Source: Dictyobacter vulcani
GTDB lineage: Bacteria; Chloroflexota; Ktedonobacteria; Ktedonobacterales; Ktedonobacteraceae
Assembly (NCBI RefSeq): GCF_008974265.1
Contig: NZ_BKZW01000001.1
Span: 1,426,001-1,490,000 of the forward strand
Reading direction: 5' to 3'
Length of the DNA stretch: 64,000 bases
Positions within the stretch are counted from its first letter, which is position 1; each line of letters opens with the position of its first letter. The notes beneath the pieces were generated by a model. The model had not been told where the DNA came from, did not search any database, and saw only the letters and a program-made list of their open reading frames with translations. A program made the position numbers and the translations under genes. This document shows positions 7,716 to 15,710 of this stretch, piece by piece.

Positions 7716-9992
7716 ATGAAAGCAGAAGCATTAATTGGAAGGGCATTAGGCACATGCACACTCCAAAAGTTAGTAGGGCAAGGTGGCATGGGCGCAGTGT
7801 ATCTCGCTCAGCAGTCCCGCCCTCGGCGTCAGGTTGCCGTAAAAGTGCTTTTACCTATAACCCAGCTGAATGCCAACCAGTTAGCCGCATTTCTAGAACG
7901 CTTCCGCCGCGAGACTGATGCCGCCGCTTCTCTGGAACATCCAAACATTATGCCTGTCCATGAATATGGAGAGCAGGCTGGTATCGCCTATCTGGTTATG
8001 CCTTACGTTTCAGGGGGCACGTTACGCGATGAACTGGAACGCGAAGGGCCGTTAACCCTGCAAAAGACGATGGATTATTTAGATCAGCTTTCCGCGGCCC
8101 TGGATTTTGCTCACGAACACGGGGTTATTCACCGCGATATCAAGCCCGCCAACATTATGGTCACAAACGAAGGACGCCTCATCCTCTCTGACTTTGGTCT
8201 GGTCAAAATTATTGCCGCCGGGCAGGCCCCTCAGGTACGTCTGACAGGTGCTGGTGCACCAGTTGGTACACCGGATTATATGGCTCCAGAGCAGGTCATT
8301 GGTGAGGAAGTTGATACACGCGCGGACCTCTATTCTCTGGGTGTGATTCTTTTTCAAATGCTTACTGGCACGACTCCATTCCAGGGAGAGACGCCGATGC
8401 AGATTGCCGCCCAGCATTTACAGATACCACCTCCTTCCCCGCAGATGTTACGCCCGGATCTGCCCATTGCCGCCGAACAGGTGGTGCTACGCGCTATGGC
8501 GAAACGCCCCGGAGACCGCTTTATGCGGGCTGAGGATATGGCCAGAGCGTTTCGTAATGCCCTGCTTAACTCAGGCATACAAATCGGCGCAGCTCAAACA
8601 TGGGCCGGCCTGCTCAGTGGCTCAACAGCCTCACGCATGGCGGTTCCTAAAGGACAGTTTGATCCTATGCGCCAGACTGCTTCGATGCCTAAAGTGACAA
8701 AAGCAGATTTATCTCCTCGTGCCACTGGCAATTTACTTAATCGCGCAGCTATGCCACCAATGCCGCCCGCGCAGAATGGGTTTGCAGCAACAAATCAGAA
8801 CAATCCATCGCCACGGGCAACTGGCGGCCTCTTAAGTCGAACAGGGATGATGGCCTCTGTCAAGTCAAATGCTGCTGCACTGGATGCTCAGCCACGTAGC
8901 GGCCTGCTCTCCAGAACCGGCAAATCCCCTATGACCGGAACAGATAATGACCTCGGGAGTGGGCTACATCCATCCTGGAACCGCGAGTCTCCACAGACGC
9001 CTACAGCACTTCCTGGTAATGGTGCGATGATGAAAACTCCCACCAATGCCCTGGCGCTTCAAGAAACAAGAACATCGACGGGCACGCTTAAACTCAATGA
9101 TCCAGTTAAAGTCGTGAAAGTACCAGTTGCGGGCCAGCCAGGCCAATATATCACCGGCATCTTGCCCTTCGAACGCCAACCAGAAGAAGAAGAGAAGCCA
9201 CAAAAACAGCGTAAGGCGATGAAGCCATGGATGCCAACCGCACTGGCAGCAGCCGCCGTCATTGTGGTCCTGGCATCTCTGGGCATATTGCTGTTTTTCC
9301 AGAATCAGAGTAAAACAGTCCTCAATGGTCAGCAATCCCTGGCTGCTACCGCCAATGCAGTTACTCCCGATACGCCGGGCGCGCGCGCTACAGCACAGGC
9401 AATCGCCAATATACTTGTTACGGATCCCCTGGATAAAAATAACAATGGCTGGCGTACGAATCCCGCTAACCTTTATAGCTTTAAAAATGGTGCTTATCAT
9501 ATTGCTGTCCAGGGAGATAAAGGTAGTGGCGCCATTTTACCCGGCAAATCCTATGATGGCCCCATAACCTATCGCTTGACGATGCAAGAAATCAAGGGCA
9601 ATGATAACGATGCAGGCAACACTTTTGGCATGATTTTCCGTTTCAATCAGCAAAATAAAAATGGCAAAACAAATACCACGTTCTATACCTTTGAGGTCGC
9701 GAATACGAAAGGTAAAGAATACAAATTGTGGCGCTACGATGATAGCCAGACTAATCCCTGGACCACAGTGAAAAACGGTACGCTGGCCATGGGGAATGAA
9801 TTTCATCTGGGCAAACAGGCCAATACCATCGAGATTGCCATGAATGCAGATAAATTTACAGTCACCGTCAACGGAAAAAAATTACCAAAAGTCTTTCAGG
9901 ATAATACCTATAAAAATGGTACTGTAGGCATGACGGTCAATATGAATGGTACCGAAGTTGCCTTCAAGAATCTCTTGCTCACGCGGAACTAA
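7716..9992 (+). CDS. Receptor Ser/Thr protein kinase with LamG/DUF1080-like extracytoplasmic sensor domain
   Basis: Transmembrane Hanks-type kinase of 758 residues. The kinase domain (about 1-275) is complete: Gly loop GQGGMG at 21-26, VAVK lysine at 43, HRDIKPAN with the catalytic Asp at 141, DFG at 159 and APEQ. A 225-residue Pro/Ser/Thr linker follows, with three variants of a GLL motif (ATGNLLNR, ATGGLLSR, RSGLLSR). Then comes a block TGTLKLNDPVKVV plus PVAGQPGQ, one transmembrane helix at about 508-528, and a 200-residue beta-rich ectodomain resembling concanavalin/LamG-like sugar-binding folds (for example TVNGKKLP, GTVGMTVN). The ectodomain assignment is by pattern and should be checked. 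A TTG precedes the ATG; I chose the ATG at 7716 because of ribosome binding site spacing. Confidence 0.88.
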   Translation: MKAEALIGRALGTCTLQKLVGQGGMGAVYLAQQSRPRRQVAVKVLLPITQLNANQLAAFLERFRRETDAAASLEHPNIMPVHEYGEQAGIAYLVMPYVSGGTLRDELEREGPLTLQKTMDYLDQLSAALDFAHEHGVIHRDIKPANIMVTNEGRLILSDFGLVKIIAAGQAPQVRLTGAGAPVGTPDYMAPEQVIGEEVDTRADLYSLGVILFQMLTGTTPFQGETPMQIAAQHLQIPPPSPQMLRPDLPIAAEQVVLRAMAKRPGDRFMRAEDMARAFRNALLNSGIQIGAAQTWAGLLSGSTASRMAVPKGQFDPMRQTASMPKVTKADLSPRATGNLLNRAAMPPMPPAQNGFAATNQNNPSPRATGGLLSRTGMMASVKSNAAALDAQPRSGLLSRTGKSPMTGTDNDLGSGLHPSWNRESPQTPTALPGNGAMMKTPTNALALQETRTSTGTLKLNDPVKVVKVPVAGQPGQYITGILPFERQPEEEEKPQKQRKAMKPWMPTALAAAAVIVVLASLGILLFFQNQSKTVLNGQQSLAATANAVTPDTPGARATAQAIANILVTDPLDKNNNGWRTNPANLYSFKNGAYHIAVQGDKGSGAILPGKSYDGPITYRLTMQEIKGNDNDAGNTFGMIFRFNQQNKNGKTNTTFYTFEVANTKGKEYKLWRYDDSQTNPWTTVKNGTLAMGNEFHLGKQANTIEIAMNADKFTVTVNGKKLPKVFQDNTYKNGTVGMTVNMNGTEVAFKNLLLTRN

Positions 9993-10025
9993 ACCATCAG
10001 CTACTACTGTCTTTTCATCATATCC

Positions 10026-10069
10026 CTGTTATGGCAGGCATATACAGTAAACACACTGCTCCATAACAG
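10026..10069 (+). terminator. Hairpin between the two kinase genes
   Basis: A 9-bp inverted repeat (10026-10034 against 10061-10069) with a 26-base loop lies 34 bases after the first kinase. There is no clear T-tract, so this is a weak terminator or attenuator candidate. Confidence 0.35.
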
Positions 10070-10153
10070 CGAAAGGAGAAAGTATTCTGGGACGGTGGTT
10101 ATGATCAGTCACAGCAGTATAGCTAGCTTTGACGGCAAAGAGGAAATTTTTTC

Positions 10154-11980
10154 ATGAATGCAGAAGAATTATGTGGAAAGGTGCTTGGCACCTGCACGCT
10201 CCAAAAGGTGATTGGACGAGGTGGCATGGGAGCAGTGTATCTGGCTCAACAGTCTCGTCCGCGCCGTCAGGTGGCGGTCAAAGTTCTTCTACCCATCACG
10301 GCCTTCAAACCGCAGCAACATAAAGCGTTCCTGGAACGCTTCCGGCGCGAGACCGATGCGGCCGCCTCATTGGAGCATCCTAATATTACGCCTGTCCACG
10401 AATATGGTGAGTTAGATGGCCTGGCGTATCTTGTCATGCCATATGTCAGCGGTGGAACCTTGCGTGATGAGCTAGACAATGAAGGGAAGCTACCCCTCAC
10501 ACGTATTGTGAGTTATTTAGAACAGATGGCGGCAGCACTGGACTTTGCTCATGAGCGCAAAGTCGTACACCGGGATATTAAACCTGCCAATATTTTGATG
10601 ACCCCGGAAAAACGCCTGCTGCTCACAGACTTTGGCCTGGTTAAAATTATTACCGATGGGCAGATGAATCAAAATCCACTCTCCGAGGTCGGTATGCCAA
10701 TGGGGACCCCTGATTACATGTCTCCAGAACAGGTGGTCGGTGGTGTGGTGGATGCACGGGCGGATATTTATTCTCTCGGAGTCTTGCTCTATCATATGGT
10801 GGCCGGTGTACCGCCTTTTCAAGGTGAGACGCCGATGAAGGTGGCGCTTCAACATTTACATACGCCACCACCCCTACCCCGTATGCAACGCCCAGATTTA
10901 CCTCCTGCGGCTGAACAGGTTATCTTGCGTGCCCTGGCTAAACGCCCTGCAGATCGCTATGTCAGCACCCGCGATCTGGCTAGCGCCTTCAGATTGGCAC
11001 TGGAAGCAGCCGGAGTCCAGGTAGATGGATCGGGATCGGGCGGTCTCGGCGACTCGGGTAATCGACGCCGCGGACTCTTTGATCCTGTCTGGCAGAGTCC
11101 AACCTCTGAACCTGTCTCACAACCTGAGCCACAAAAAGAGATGGCCAGGTCACCACAGGTCCCCCCCGCAGCTAAAATTGCATCGGAGGGCGCCAGGCGT
11201 CGGGATATCGTGGCCCAGACCAGTATGACACTGCCATCTTTTTCTGGCATCTTAACAGATATCAATATTCCAGGCTTGCAACCGTTGAATGCCCAACCTT
11301 CAGCCTTGCCAGGGCAAGGCTCACTACTGGATGCTAAAGACGGTCCAGAAACTCCTGATAACGGCCTGTCATCTATTGGTGTTACACCCTTGCCGCCAAC
11401 AATCGGATTTGAGAAACCACCTGCAGTTCCTAACACACCCGTTGGCAAACAAGGTGTAGCACATACACCGCTACCACCAGTTGCGGAGGAAACTACGGCA
11501 GGTGCCAGGAAGATGTTTGTCCCACCCGGGTTACGACTTGCGCATAAAACCAATTTGCGCGGCATGCACAAAGATACAGCTTCCTTGCTCGCTACCAGAC
11601 CAGGTAAAGAAGGCGGACAAACATCGGCAGAGGCAGTAAAACATAACCAACAAGGCGGACAGGCACAAGCAATATCTGGCTTGCGGGCGAATGCTGGTAC
11701 AGCCAATGTATTGGCAGGAACCGCCACCTCAAAAGAGGATACAGGAGCCTTACCAGTACAGGCATCATTCACATCCTGGCAAGAGCTACTAAAAAAATAT
11801 AAGAAAATAGCCTTCCTGGTTGCAGTGGTAATTCTGATTGTGCTTAGCATAATCATCTATACATTTATCCAGACCATGACTCCCCCACCAGCGGGAGGAT
11901 CAATCCGCTTTCAGCAGCATGCCATCAGTGCAACCACACCGCTGGCTCCTGAAACGCAGATGGGTCTGGTGCATAGATGA
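10154..11980 (+). CDS. Transmembrane Ser/Thr protein kinase with almost no ectodomain
   Basis: The 608-residue protein has a complete Hanks-type kinase domain closely related to the one just upstream: GRGGMG loop at 21-26, lysine 43, HRDIKPAN with Asp 141, DFG at 159. About 270 residues of Pro/Gly/Ser-rich linker lead to a single transmembrane helix at about 553-573. Only about 33 residues follow outside, starting GGSIRFQQHA, which resembles the first strand of the RskA-like ectodomain in the kinases at 35.8-42.5 kb (compare GTIHFSRGPA), and then stop. It therefore looks like a kinase whose sensor domain has been lost or cut off. The next gene supplies a membrane-bound sensor without a kinase, so the two may cooperate. 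Confidence 0.88.
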   Translation: MNAEELCGKVLGTCTLQKVIGRGGMGAVYLAQQSRPRRQVAVKVLLPITAFKPQQHKAFLERFRRETDAAASLEHPNITPVHEYGELDGLAYLVMPYVSGGTLRDELDNEGKLPLTRIVSYLEQMAAALDFAHERKVVHRDIKPANILMTPEKRLLLTDFGLVKIITDGQMNQNPLSEVGMPMGTPDYMSPEQVVGGVVDARADIYSLGVLLYHMVAGVPPFQGETPMKVALQHLHTPPPLPRMQRPDLPPAAEQVILRALAKRPADRYVSTRDLASAFRLALEAAGVQVDGSGSGGLGDSGNRRRGLFDPVWQSPTSEPVSQPEPQKEMARSPQVPPAAKIASEGARRRDIVAQTSMTLPSFSGILTDINIPGLQPLNAQPSALPGQGSLLDAKDGPETPDNGLSSIGVTPLPPTIGFEKPPAVPNTPVGKQGVAHTPLPPVAEETTAGARKMFVPPGLRLAHKTNLRGMHKDTASLLATRPGKEGGQTSAEAVKHNQQGGQAQAISGLRANAGTANVLAGTATSKEDTGALPVQASFTSWQELLKKYKKIAFLVAVVILIVLSIIIYTFIQTMTPPPAGGSIRFQQHAISATTPLAPETQMGLVHR

Positions 11981-12095
11981 GCTAGCCAGGATCCAGCCAT
12001 AAATGATGGCCCAATCAACACATTTTGAGTGGTTGATATAGAGGCAACATTCTTTATTACTGTAAAATATACGCCATTACACACCGGTGAGAGAT

Positions 12096-13904
12096 ATGAA
12101 TAATCAACAAGGACCTTTTAATTCGCCGTTCTCCCCAAAGATGGGGAATCAATCAGGCGACGCAGGACAAACTGAGAATACGAGAAAAACTGGGCCCAAC
12201 GCACGCCTGGGGCGCAAAGCAAATCTGCGCAATCTGGCCGATCAGCGTACGGAACCACCAATGACCAATCCAGATTGGACACCACAACAGCCCGACGCAG
12301 GAAATGGACCTCAGTCCTTTCTGCCGCCGCAACAAAGCTGGGGTGGATCAGCTGATGCTCAGTCGTCTCAACCTGCTCAGAGATCGTGGAATGAAACCGC
12401 AGCCGAGGCATTTCAATCAGCGCAACAACCGGGAAATGGGGCTGCAAACCAGAATTTTCAATCTCCACCGTCACAGTCAGCCTCAAATTTCAATACGATG
12501 GGGAATAGCAACACCCAGCTTGGATCCAATGGCCAGCCGCAACGCACCCCAACGGGACAGTTAGGACGCGGTTCCTCGCTCCTGGGCAATCCAATGTTTC
12601 CCAAAACGAATAATGGACAGGCAGCACCGGCGACACGCCAGCTTGACGACACCTATGGCGCGCAGCCCAATGGCACTAACAACAGTGGTATCTATAACAA
12701 AAAACCTACCGGTGCCCTCGGCACTAGTGGCATATTCCAGAATCCTGGTAGCACCCAGGGTAACAGCGGCACATTTAAAAATCAGACCGGTGCTCCTGGC
12801 AATAACGGTATGCATCAGAATCCTACCGAGGCCTTCAGCACGAGTGGCATGTACACCAATCAAACTGGAGCTTCAGGCAACACTGGCGCGCTTATGCATC
12901 CTGCGGGCGAGTATAGTGGTGATACTGGCATGCTCAAATTGAACCAGGCCGTCAAGGTCGTGCGTATCCCGGTCGCCGGCAAACCTGGAGAATTCAAAAC
13001 CGGCATCCTACCCGTGATCTCCCAGACTCCGACCGGTACCCTACCACCATTGCCGCCACCTGACGCCTCCTTTCAAGGGAAAGTCAAGAAAAATGGCAAG
13101 CTCGTGCTCCTGGCTGTCCTGGCTTTACTCATCGTCTTTGGCTCCGGCATCTATATGATGACCCGCTCCAGCGGCAACATGCCGGTCGCAACTACAGGAT
13201 CTGGCAATAAACCAGGCCAGACAATCTCAAACACCAATCTCAATGCTACTGCAACAGTACAGGCACAACCAACTCCCACATTTCTTATTGATGACAACCT
13301 TAGCTCTAATGGACGCGGTTGGCTAACTACTGAAACAAGACCAGATCTATTGAGTAAAGGTATCAAAGCCTATTTCGCCGATAATGCTTACCATGTTAGT
13401 TCAAAGAAAACAAAGGACGTTCCATACTTTGTATCTTCTGCGCAAAGAGGCATCGTAACGCCAGCAAAATACACTTTAAGCGTGGACATGCAACAAATCA
13501 AAGGTGATGAGGGTAACGCTTTTAATTTCTTTGGCTTGCTCTTTAATTATACCGAGATAGGTGGTCATCCGATAACCTATGCATTCCGCCTCGTTAACAA
13601 TAAAGATGATCGGAGATACGAGTTCACTACCCTTGACGATCGAATAGCAGGAGGCGGCTGGGCCCCCGATCCAAAGTGGAAACATGCCACTGGCAAAGAG
13701 TTCAAGGGTGGCAAGGCAAAAAACAACCTGAAGGTACAGGTGGTTGGTCACCAGTTCACCTTCTTTGTGAATGGGGTCAAACTGGGTAGCGCGACAGATT
13801 CAAGCTATGGCCCTGGCAACGTTGGTGTAGGCGTCAATGGCTTAGCCGATAAAGATGGCTCAGATGTTGCCTTTACCAACTTCGTGATGACGACAACCAA
13901 TTAA
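12096..13904 (+). CDS. Kinase-less membrane sensor protein with LamG/DUF1080-like ectodomain
   Basis: About 602 residues with no kinase domain. The first 270 residues are Gln/Asn/Pro/Gly-rich and contain a degenerate 14-residue repeat. Then comes TGMLKLNQAVKVVRIPVAG and TGILP, nearly the same juxtamembrane block as in the kinase at 7716-9992, one transmembrane helix (about residues 335-355), and a 200-residue beta-rich ectodomain of the same type (ANGVG-like turns, FFVNGVKLG, GNVGVGVNG). It looks like the sensor half of the first kinase with the catalytic half replaced by disordered repeats. A GTG at 12087 is also possible, but the ATG at 12096 has a GGTGAGAG ribosome binding site. The function is not known; a co-receptor for the upstream kinase is inference. 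Confidence 0.8.
   Translation: MNNQQGPFNSPFSPKMGNQSGDAGQTENTRKTGPNARLGRKANLRNLADQRTEPPMTNPDWTPQQPDAGNGPQSFLPPQQSWGGSADAQSSQPAQRSWNETAAEAFQSAQQPGNGAANQNFQSPPSQSASNFNTMGNSNTQLGSNGQPQRTPTGQLGRGSSLLGNPMFPKTNNGQAAPATRQLDDTYGAQPNGTNNSGIYNKKPTGALGTSGIFQNPGSTQGNSGTFKNQTGAPGNNGMHQNPTEAFSTSGMYTNQTGASGNTGALMHPAGEYSGDTGMLKLNQAVKVVRIPVAGKPGEFKTGILPVISQTPTGTLPPLPPPDASFQGKVKKNGKLVLLAVLALLIVFGSGIYMMTRSSGNMPVATTGSGNKPGQTISNTNLNATATVQAQPTPTFLIDDNLSSNGRGWLTTETRPDLLSKGIKAYFADNAYHVSSKKTKDVPYFVSSAQRGIVTPAKYTLSVDMQQIKGDEGNAFNFFGLLFNYTEIGGHPITYAFRLVNNKDDRRYEFTTLDDRIAGGGWAPDPKWKHATGKEFKGGKAKNNLKVQVVGHQFTFFVNGVKLGSATDSSYGPGNVGVGVNGLADKDGSDVAFTNFVMTTTN
12679..12930 (+). repeat. Degenerate 14-residue (42-base) coding repeat
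   Basis: The region encodes about six tandem units of the pattern SGIYNKKPTGALGT, SGTFKNQTGAPGN, SGMYTNQTGASGN and similar. The units share Ser/Thr-Gly, an Asn-Gln/Pro pair and Gly-Asn, and have diverged at DNA level. Confidence 0.7.
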
Positions 13905-13963
13905 TTTTTTATTGATCTTATCCGTTCTAGCGCACACACAACATTTCTGGGTGGAGGTATTCG

Positions 13964-14434
13964 TTGATAACTATGACTAACATAATCGCGTCTGTAGCAC
14001 TACAACAGGCAGGCCTACTGGCTTTTAAATCAAAGTCAACTGACATCATTCCGATTGTCTTATGGGTCACAGGTTTTCTCTGTCTGCTCAATATTGGACT
14101 GGCGATCTTTTATCGCCGCAATAAGCACCTTGAGATCCTGTCCTACTATGGAGCCTGTGCATTTGAACTGCTGCTCTTCGTAGGTGCCTTACTGGTACTG
14201 CTAGGCGTCATCTCACAATCACTGTTCCGCCTACCGCCCGGACTCCCTATCAACCAGGCCGAGATAGGCGTAGCACTCGCCATCGGCCTGGGACTCTTCC
14301 CTGCTGCCTACTGGCACCGCATCAACTTGTCCGAGTTGCCGAAACGCATTAACGAAGATGGCAAAAACATGAACAACGCTCAAGCCAAAGTGCGCGTTCG
14401 CGACCGCAGCATTCCTGGCGAGTGGATGAACTAA
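13964..14434 (+). CDS. Small membrane protein of unknown function
   Basis: I do not recognise this protein. The 156 residues contain three to four hydrophobic segments: a weak one near the N-terminus, then about residues 22-45 (IIPIVLWVTGFLCLLNIGLA), 55-85 and 95-115, and a hydrophilic charged C-terminal tail. A GGAGGT ribosome binding site lies five bases before a TTG at 13964 and 14 bases before an ATG at 13973; spacing favours the TTG. It follows the kinase and sensor genes on the same strand with a 59-base gap and is closed by a strong terminator, so it may be the last gene of that unit. Confidence 0.7.
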   Translation: MITMTNIIASVALQQAGLLAFKSKSTDIIPIVLWVTGFLCLLNIGLAIFYRRNKHLEILSYYGACAFELLLFVGALLVLLGVISQSLFRLPPGLPINQAEIGVALAIGLGLFPAAYWHRINLSELPKRINEDGKNMNNAQAKVRVRDRSIPGEWMN

Positions 14435-14445
14435 AACAACCAATC

Positions 14446-14488
14446 AAAGGCGGCAGAAGAAAGAATATTTCTCCTGCCGCCTTTTTTT
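14446..14488 (+). terminator. Intrinsic terminator
   Basis: An AAAGGCGGCAG / CTGCCGCCTTT stem (14446-14456 against about 14473-14483) is followed by a run of T residues, 12 bases after the stop codon. Confidence 0.93.
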
Positions 14489-14757
14489 ATATCGCTATAT
14501 ATCCTGCATAGTGTAGCCCATTAAAAAGCTCTCAATAAAAAAAAGGAGCGGGCCAGTGCATTTTCATTGGATAAATCCCATCCTATTCCGTTTATGTCTA
14601 TGAAATACAGGTAAATAGCTTTCTGCTATAATAATCATAGCCTTTAAATAGTCAGCCTGAGCAGACAGCTGAACATAAACATAAAGATATTTTGACCGGG
14701 TCTACCGAAAACAGATGCAGGACAGAGTACCTGCATGCATCATAATGAAAAAGGATA
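14489..14757. other. Intergenic leader of the ABC-2 ATPase gene
   Basis: No gene is visible. A TATAAT hexamer occurs at 14627-14632 but without a good -35 box at the usual distance. An AAAAGGA ribosome binding site stands just before the start at 14758. Confidence 0.4.
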
Positions 14758-15630
14758 ATGAGCATGACGACATTTCCTGAACCGAACTCATCTACTACTT
14801 CTTCGGTGGAGCAGTACTATACTTCTCCGGTTCCTATGCAGGCGAATAACAACACGTCTTATGCTATCGTGACCCGCAATCTGATTCGCCAGTTTGATCA
14901 GAAATGGGCGGTGAATAATCTCAATCTAACGGTGCAAGCGGGCGAATTCTTTGGTTTTCTTGGACCCAATGGAGCAGGTAAATCCACGACGATCAAAATG
15001 ATGGTTGGCTTGTTGCGACCCAGTTCGGGCAATATCTGGGTTGGCGGCATCGATGTCTGGCAAGATCCACTCAAAGCCCGGGCCTTGATGGGAGTACTGC
15101 CAGAATATCTGAATCTCTACGAGCGCCTGTCTGGACGCGAGTTTATTACCTTCTCGGGCCATATGTATGGCGTGCCTGAGGCTGATATTCTGAAGCGTAC
15201 TGAGGAGTTATTGCAGATATTGGATCTGGCTAATGATGCGGATAAATTGATTGTCGACTATTCAGTGGGTATGCGCAAAAAAGTAGCCTTGGCCGCTGCG
15301 ATTATTCATCGTCCCCAGGTACTCTTCCTGGATGAACCATTTGAGGGCATTGATCCAGTCAGTTCACGTGTCATCCGCGACATTCTACAGGACCTGACGC
15401 ACAGGGGTACCACGATCTTCTTCTCTTCGCACATCATGGAAGTAGTGGAGAGGCTCTGTACCCGCGTGGGTATCATCAATCAGGGAGTCCTGGTTGCCGA
15501 GGGTACATTGCAAGAGCTACGCGAGCGCGCCAGTGGCAATGGTGGGGATAAAGATGCCACCTTAGAGGATATCTTCCTCAATGTAATCGGTGTGCGCAAT
15601 GAGAACCACAATTTAAGCTGGTTGGACTAG
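14758..15630 (+). CDS. ABC-2 type transporter, ATP-binding subunit
   Basis: Cytoplasmic ATPase of 290 residues that would power a separate membrane permease. Motifs: Walker A GPNGAGKST, a signature-like YSVGMRKKVALAA, Walker B VLFLDEPFEGIDP, and the switch His in FFSSHIMEV. About 35 Ser/Thr-rich residues precede the nucleotide-binding domain. No permease is adjacent; the likely partner by type is the ABC-2 permease at 23114-24823, with the peptide locus between. The natural substrate is unknown. A bidirectional terminator follows immediately. Confidence 0.9.
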   Translation: MSMTTFPEPNSSTTSSVEQYYTSPVPMQANNNTSYAIVTRNLIRQFDQKWAVNNLNLTVQAGEFFGFLGPNGAGKSTTIKMMVGLLRPSSGNIWVGGIDVWQDPLKARALMGVLPEYLNLYERLSGREFITFSGHMYGVPEADILKRTEELLQILDLANDADKLIVDYSVGMRKKVALAAAIIHRPQVLFLDEPFEGIDPVSSRVIRDILQDLTHRGTTIFFSSHIMEVVERLCTRVGIINQGVLVAEGTLQELRERASGNGGDKDATLEDIFLNVIGVRNENHNLSWLD

Positions 15631-15648
15631 GATTATCCATAAAGCACG

Positions 15649-15691
15649 GAGAGGCTGCATTATGTTCATCATATACGTAATGCAGCCTCTC
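15649..15691. terminator. Bidirectional intrinsic terminator
   Basis: A perfect 14-bp inverted repeat (15649-15662 against 15678-15691) separates the converging ABC-2 ATPase and peptide exporter genes. Confidence 0.88.
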
Positions 15692-15710
15692 TTACTACCA
15701 GAGATCCTCT

